From JAOTZA01 sp965224065 (GTDB lineage: Bacteria > Acidobacteriota > Thermoanaerobaculia > Multivoradales > JAHEKO01): DNA of 64,000 bases. Location of the stretch: assembly GCA_965224065.1 (NCBI GenBank), contig CBDCYF010000005.1, forward strand, positions 1,674,001-1,738,000. Reading direction: 5' to 3'. A model generated the notes under the pieces. That model worked only from the letters and a program-made list of their open reading frames with translations. It searched no databases and had not been told where the DNA came from. Below are positions 61,123-64,000 of this stretch, one piece after another. A program made the translations under genes and the position numbers. Within the stretch, counting starts at the first letter, position 1. The number at the start of each line of letters is the position of its first letter.

Positions 61123-62865
61123 GTGCGGAAGTTATCGGCGAGCAGCATATGGGCGGTAGTGGCAACGCTTTGCGTGACCACCGTCGCCGAGGCGCAATCC
61201 ACCCAGGCCGAATTGGATGCAAAGCGGCGCGCGATAGAGGCCAGGGCCCGAGCCCAGGCCCCTCAGGCGCAGGGCGGGGCGTCTCCATCCGGGGAGGCGG
61301 TCGTCGGCCGTCCGGTCGCAGCCTTTCGCGGCTGCGATGGCCCAAAAAACCTCGGTGATTCGCTCGCCGACACGGCGGAGCGCGTGAGGTTGCGCCAGGC
61401 CAGCCGTACCGACCCGACCACGGCGCGCGTCTTCGCGGCCCGGAAGATCGAGTTGAACGAAACGCCCTCCACAGAGGCATTGGCCAACGACTGCCGGTAC
61501 CGGCTCGACGGAATCTGGACACAGGACGTGGAGATCACGTTGGACGCATCCGGAGATCCGAGTGGTTTCCGCGGTGTTTCGGGGCATTCCGCAAAAGCGC
61601 ACCTGGCCAACGGCAACTACACGACGCCCGTCCACATGTACGTCGAGAGTCTGGAGAACGGAGAGGCCCTGAGTGTCCGGCCGGCGGCGGATGCCAACCC
61701 GCCATTTATCCTCCGCAGCGCGGACGGCATCCCGCTCGAAGAGGTGTTGAAGCCGGGCGGCCTGCGCAAGGCCTACCTTTTCCCCAGCCAGGCATCTCCC
61801 GACGAGAACACCAGCTTCTTTCTCGACGTCACCCGGTCCGGACGGGTACGGATGCGTATCAGCGGAACAAATTTCTACCGGCCCAAGCCCAATGTCTCGC
61901 AAAGAGCCGATCTGAGCTCGGTCGACGCCTTTATCGTCGGCTTCAACCTCGACAACCTGTCCGCCAATCGCAGGGGCTACGACATCGTCGAGCAAGATCC
62001 GTTCAGGCTCAACACCAACGGCAAGTCGGAGATCTTTGCGGCAGCGGACCCCAAGGACTACGCCATCGTCGAGAAGCGCACCATCCCGCTGGGGCTGAAG
62101 CTCGTCCCGGAAGGCGATCAAGGAACGATCGCGGCCAGCGGGATGATCTCGACCCAAAACGAGTATCAGAAGACGGTCGCGACCTCGTTTGGCGTCAACA
62201 TCGGTTTCACCAAAAAAAACCAGGATGGACAGGAGCTTGGATCCGCCTCGGCGGGATACAGCCACTCAGAAGAAAACACCTACGGAATGAGGAGCGCCTC
62301 GAAAGAGTCGATCGCGATGGGGTTCGCGCGGCACAAACTCTACGCGCTGGTCATGGATCAGCCCTTTGCCAAGCTGTCGGACGCCTTTGTCGACGCCATC
62401 GACGATGCCCGCAGGTACGGCCGCTACGACGAGGTCATCGAGAAGTTCGGGACCCACTATCCCTATGCGGTCACCTATGGGTCGGCCGCGAAGATGACCG
62501 CGACCTTTTCGCAGCAAACCGTCGCCACCTGGAGGGCGCAGGGCAAGAACGAGCATGTGAACGCCGGGCTGGCAATCGGTGGCTTTGAGGTCGGCGCCAG
62601 CGGCGGAAGATACGAAGCCTCCCAACAGAGGAGTGAACTGCTGCTGGAGGCCTCCAGCAGCGAATTTGACGCGGTCGGTGGAACCGGCAGCTATAGCGAG
62701 GGAGGGCACAGCACCGGGACGCCCTATCCGATCCTGGCGGACCTGCGACCGCTGCACGAGCTACTGAATCCGATGAACTTCCCGAACGAGCCTGAGATCT
62801 ACGGACCGATCCGTGGCCAACTCGAACGAGCGATCGAAACCTACCTCGAGGCAGCCTCCCGCTAG
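61123..62865 (+). CDS. Secreted MACPF/perforin-domain protein
   Basis: 580 residues from GTG 61123. A signal peptide is present (MRKLSASSIWAVVATLCVTTVAEAQS). The central region has the MACPF pattern: YDEVIEKFGTHYPYAVTYGSAAKM near 425-448 carries the (F/Y)GTHY signature with a downstream glycine-rich sheet (GGFEVGASGGRYEASQ). The preceding segment may be a membrane-inserting or accessory domain. MACPF proteins form ring pores in target membranes; some bacterial ones have no demonstrated lysis. Downstream genes are also secreted. Confidence 0.85.
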   Translation: MRKLSASSIWAVVATLCVTTVAEAQSTQAELDAKRRAIEARARAQAPQAQGGASPSGEAVVGRPVAAFRGCDGPKNLGDSLADTAERVRLRQASRTDPTTARVFAARKIELNETPSTEALANDCRYRLDGIWTQDVEITLDASGDPSGFRGVSGHSAKAHLANGNYTTPVHMYVESLENGEALSVRPAADANPPFILRSADGIPLEEVLKPGGLRKAYLFPSQASPDENTSFFLDVTRSGRVRMRISGTNFYRPKPNVSQRADLSSVDAFIVGFNLDNLSANRRGYDIVEQDPFRLNTNGKSEIFAAADPKDYAIVEKRTIPLGLKLVPEGDQGTIAASGMISTQNEYQKTVATSFGVNIGFTKKNQDGQELGSASAGYSHSEENTYGMRSASKESIAMGFARHKLYALVMDQPFAKLSDAFVDAIDDARRYGRYDEVIEKFGTHYPYAVTYGSAAKMTATFSQQTVATWRAQGKNEHVNAGLAIGGFEVGASGGRYEASQQRSELLLEASSSEFDAVGGTGSYSEGGHSTGTPYPILADLRPLHELLNPMNFPNEPEIYGPIRGQLERAIETYLEAASR

Positions 62866-62924
62866 CGCAGGGGCGCCGACCTCCGAGGGCACACGTCATT
62901 CCGACTTTCTGCAAGGAGCCCGAC

Positions 62925-63593
62925 ATGTTCAGAACACTCTCACTGGCCATTACCTGCGGCGCAGTTCTCTTCGCCGTCTCGCCGCTTTCCACGCAGGACT
63001 ACGTGCCCGATGTGCTGGAGCTTGACGGCAAAACCACACTCGAATTCCCCGCCGACGCCCGCATGGACCTGGTGGGCGGCGCGACAATCGAGTTCTGGGT
63101 CACCCCCGATTGGACCGAAGATCCCGGCTACGACCCCGTCATCCTCTCCAACGCGGGCCCCGGCGGCGCGTCCTATCTCGTCGTGCTGCTTCGCGACCGG
63201 GACGGCATCGGCATCCTGTCGGGTGACCGCTTCGAGCTGGTGCCGCACGACTTCACCGACGGCGAGCTGCACCATGTCGCCATCGTCGACTACGGCGACA
63301 GCGTGCTCGTACTGGTCGACAACGAGCCGGCGGCCGATATCGACATGACTTTTCAGAATCTGCCGTCGTCGGGCTTCTGGATCGGCACGTCCGACGGTCA
63401 GAACGGCGGGTTTGTCGGCGCCATCGCCGGATTGCGGATCTGGGACATTCCGGTTGCCCCGGAAGACCTGTCCGCCTACTCGATGGTCGACATCGTCAAC
63501 GACGACCAGAACATCCACCCGGATCTCGAATGGCTGATCGGAGTCAGCGACTTCGAGAACCAGAGCTTCCTGTTGCAGGACTATGCGAACTAG
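62925..63593 (+). CDS. Secreted LamG-like (concanavalin A-fold) protein
   Basis: 222 residues. Signal peptide MFRTLSLAITCGAVLFAVSPLSTQ, then a LamG_3-type beta-sandwich: LELDGKTTLEFPADARMDL, ATIEFWVTPDW, GELHHVAIVDYGDSVLVLVDNEPA and FVGAIAGLRIWDIPV. Such domains bind carbohydrates or proteins. It starts 59 bases after the MACPF gene, with GCAAGGAGCC as ribosome-binding site, and may act as targeting partner for it (inference). Confidence 0.85.
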   Translation: MFRTLSLAITCGAVLFAVSPLSTQDYVPDVLELDGKTTLEFPADARMDLVGGATIEFWVTPDWTEDPGYDPVILSNAGPGGASYLVVLLRDRDGIGILSGDRFELVPHDFTDGELHHVAIVDYGDSVLVLVDNEPAADIDMTFQNLPSSGFWIGTSDGQNGGFVGAIAGLRIWDIPVAPEDLSAYSMVDIVNDDQNIHPDLEWLIGVSDFENQSFLLQDYAN

Positions 63594-63636
63594 CGTCCGG
63601 CTCGAAGTCAGACAAAAACGACCGGAAAGGACAACC

Positions 63637-64000
63637 ATGACACGGCCAAAGCCCACCAAGATCGCGATCGGTTTGCTTTCCATCGCGTTGATCGCACCCG
63701 GCTTTTTGTCGGCCGACCCGCCACCCAGACCGAAGCCGGGCACGAGCGGCAAGAAGGGGGCGAAGTCCTCTTCTCCGAACAGGCGGGCGGCCTCCCCCCG
63801 GCCGAGCGGCAGAACGCGTGCCTCGACGAGTGGAGGTTCCAAGCCAAGGCGTGCCCACGACGGACGGAAGCCCAGCCCCCAAAAGGAGGCTGACCGCCGC
63901 AGCTTGAATCGAGCTGGAGATCGCAGAGGGCGGATCGACCTGCCCAAGGTCGTCCCGGCGTCCAGCTCATCCGGGAACAAAAAGGGCCGGAAGCCGTTTG
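63637..64000 (+). CDS. Basic low-complexity exported protein (partial)
   Basis: At least 121 residues from ATG 63637 with a signal-like hydrophobic segment (IAIGLLSIALIAPGFLSA), followed by a Lys/Arg/Pro/Ser-rich, probably disordered region with no recognised domain. It has an AAAGGA ribosome-binding site and runs off the window in an open frame. It is 43 bases after the LamG gene and probably belongs to the same operon. Function unknown. Confidence 0.6.
   Translation, partial: MTRPKPTKIAIGLLSIALIAPGFLSADPPPRPKPGTSGKKGAKSSSPNRRAASPRPSGRTRASTSGGSKPRRAHDGRKPSPQKEADRRSLNRAGDRRGRIDLPKVVPASSSSGNKKGRKPF

Noticed and set aside
58391..61522. Longer start for the Ser/Thr kinase gene (TPR protein) at 61522
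   Set aside because: The first 185 residues would be antisense to the MACPF gene and its upstream gap and look like random Arg/Pro-rich sequence; ATG 60967 is the natural start.
1..64000. CRISPR array, tRNA, rRNA, phage or transposase genes
   Set aside because: No regularly spaced repeats, cloverleaf-like sequences or transposase/integrase motifs were noticed by eye.

Overview
The window is high-GC, densely packed bacterial chromosome with frequent GTG/TTG starts and many 4-base stop/start overlaps. Several features point to Acidobacteriota (perhaps the Thermoanaerobaculia/Holophagae side): an acidobacterial-type Ig-like module (TIGR03437-like) at the C-terminus of a 1000-residue protein, paired FG-GAP/ASPIC-UnbV proteins, a Sigma70_ECF-type sigma factor beside a TPR-bearing Ser/Thr kinase, a DUF4388 protein, and a pilT-pilC-pilS-pilR block. 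The taxonomic call is an inference. I saw no tRNA, rRNA, CRISPR array, insertion sequence or phage gene.

Layout. 0-2.1 kb: tail of an unknown gene and an ABC exporter half-transporter. 2.2-7.75 kb: type IV pilus genes pilT, pilC, pilS, pilR behind an extended -10 promoter. 7.8-14.9 kb: mixed housekeeping genes (BNR-repeat protein, XdhC-like protein, FmdB-type zinc ribbon, DUF4388 protein, MoeA, secreted glucose/sorbosone dehydrogenase). 14.9-22.1 kb: squalene-hopene cyclase, DinB-like protein, and an acyl-CoA/lipid catabolism group (SDR, APH-like kinase, acyl-CoA dehydrogenase, CurA-like reductase).

22.2-52.9 kb is the striking part: more than 20 genes, all on the + strand and mostly translationally coupled. 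Two LuxR-type regulators with degenerate receivers lead into an ACP, an intact ketosynthase, and a second ketosynthase that has lost its catalytic Cys and both His (a chain-length-factor-like subunit). Then come a class I HMG-CoA reductase homologue, a CrtI/RetSat-like flavoprotein, two FG-GAP/ASPIC-UnbV proteins (one broken by an in-frame TGA), an epimerase-acyltransferase fusion, a TlpA-like lipoprotein, a UbiB/ABC1 kinase and a degenerate UbiB paralogue, two DUF1702-like paralogues, a Cys-rich protein sharing an unnamed domain with a 1000-residue kelch protein, a patatin, a DinB-like protein, a flavin-dependent halogenase-like oxidoreductase, and a carotenoid-cleavage-type oxygenase with all four iron-binding His. 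UnbV and DUF1702 families are best known as accessory genes of enediyne clusters, but there is no iterative enediyne PKS here. My inference is an undescribed, membrane-associated biosynthetic cluster that makes a polyene or polyketide-like lipid from a type II KS/CLF/ACP core.

52.9-61 kb: TetR regulator divergent from a fatty-acyl-CoA ligase, DUF2277 protein, endonuclease/exonuclease/phosphatase protein, PilZ protein, membrane-anchored RidA, ECF sigma factor and a large TPR Ser/Thr kinase. 61.1-64 kb: an operon-like set of exported proteins starting with a MACPF/perforin-domain protein, followed by a LamG-like lectin-fold protein and a basic low-complexity protein that runs off the window.
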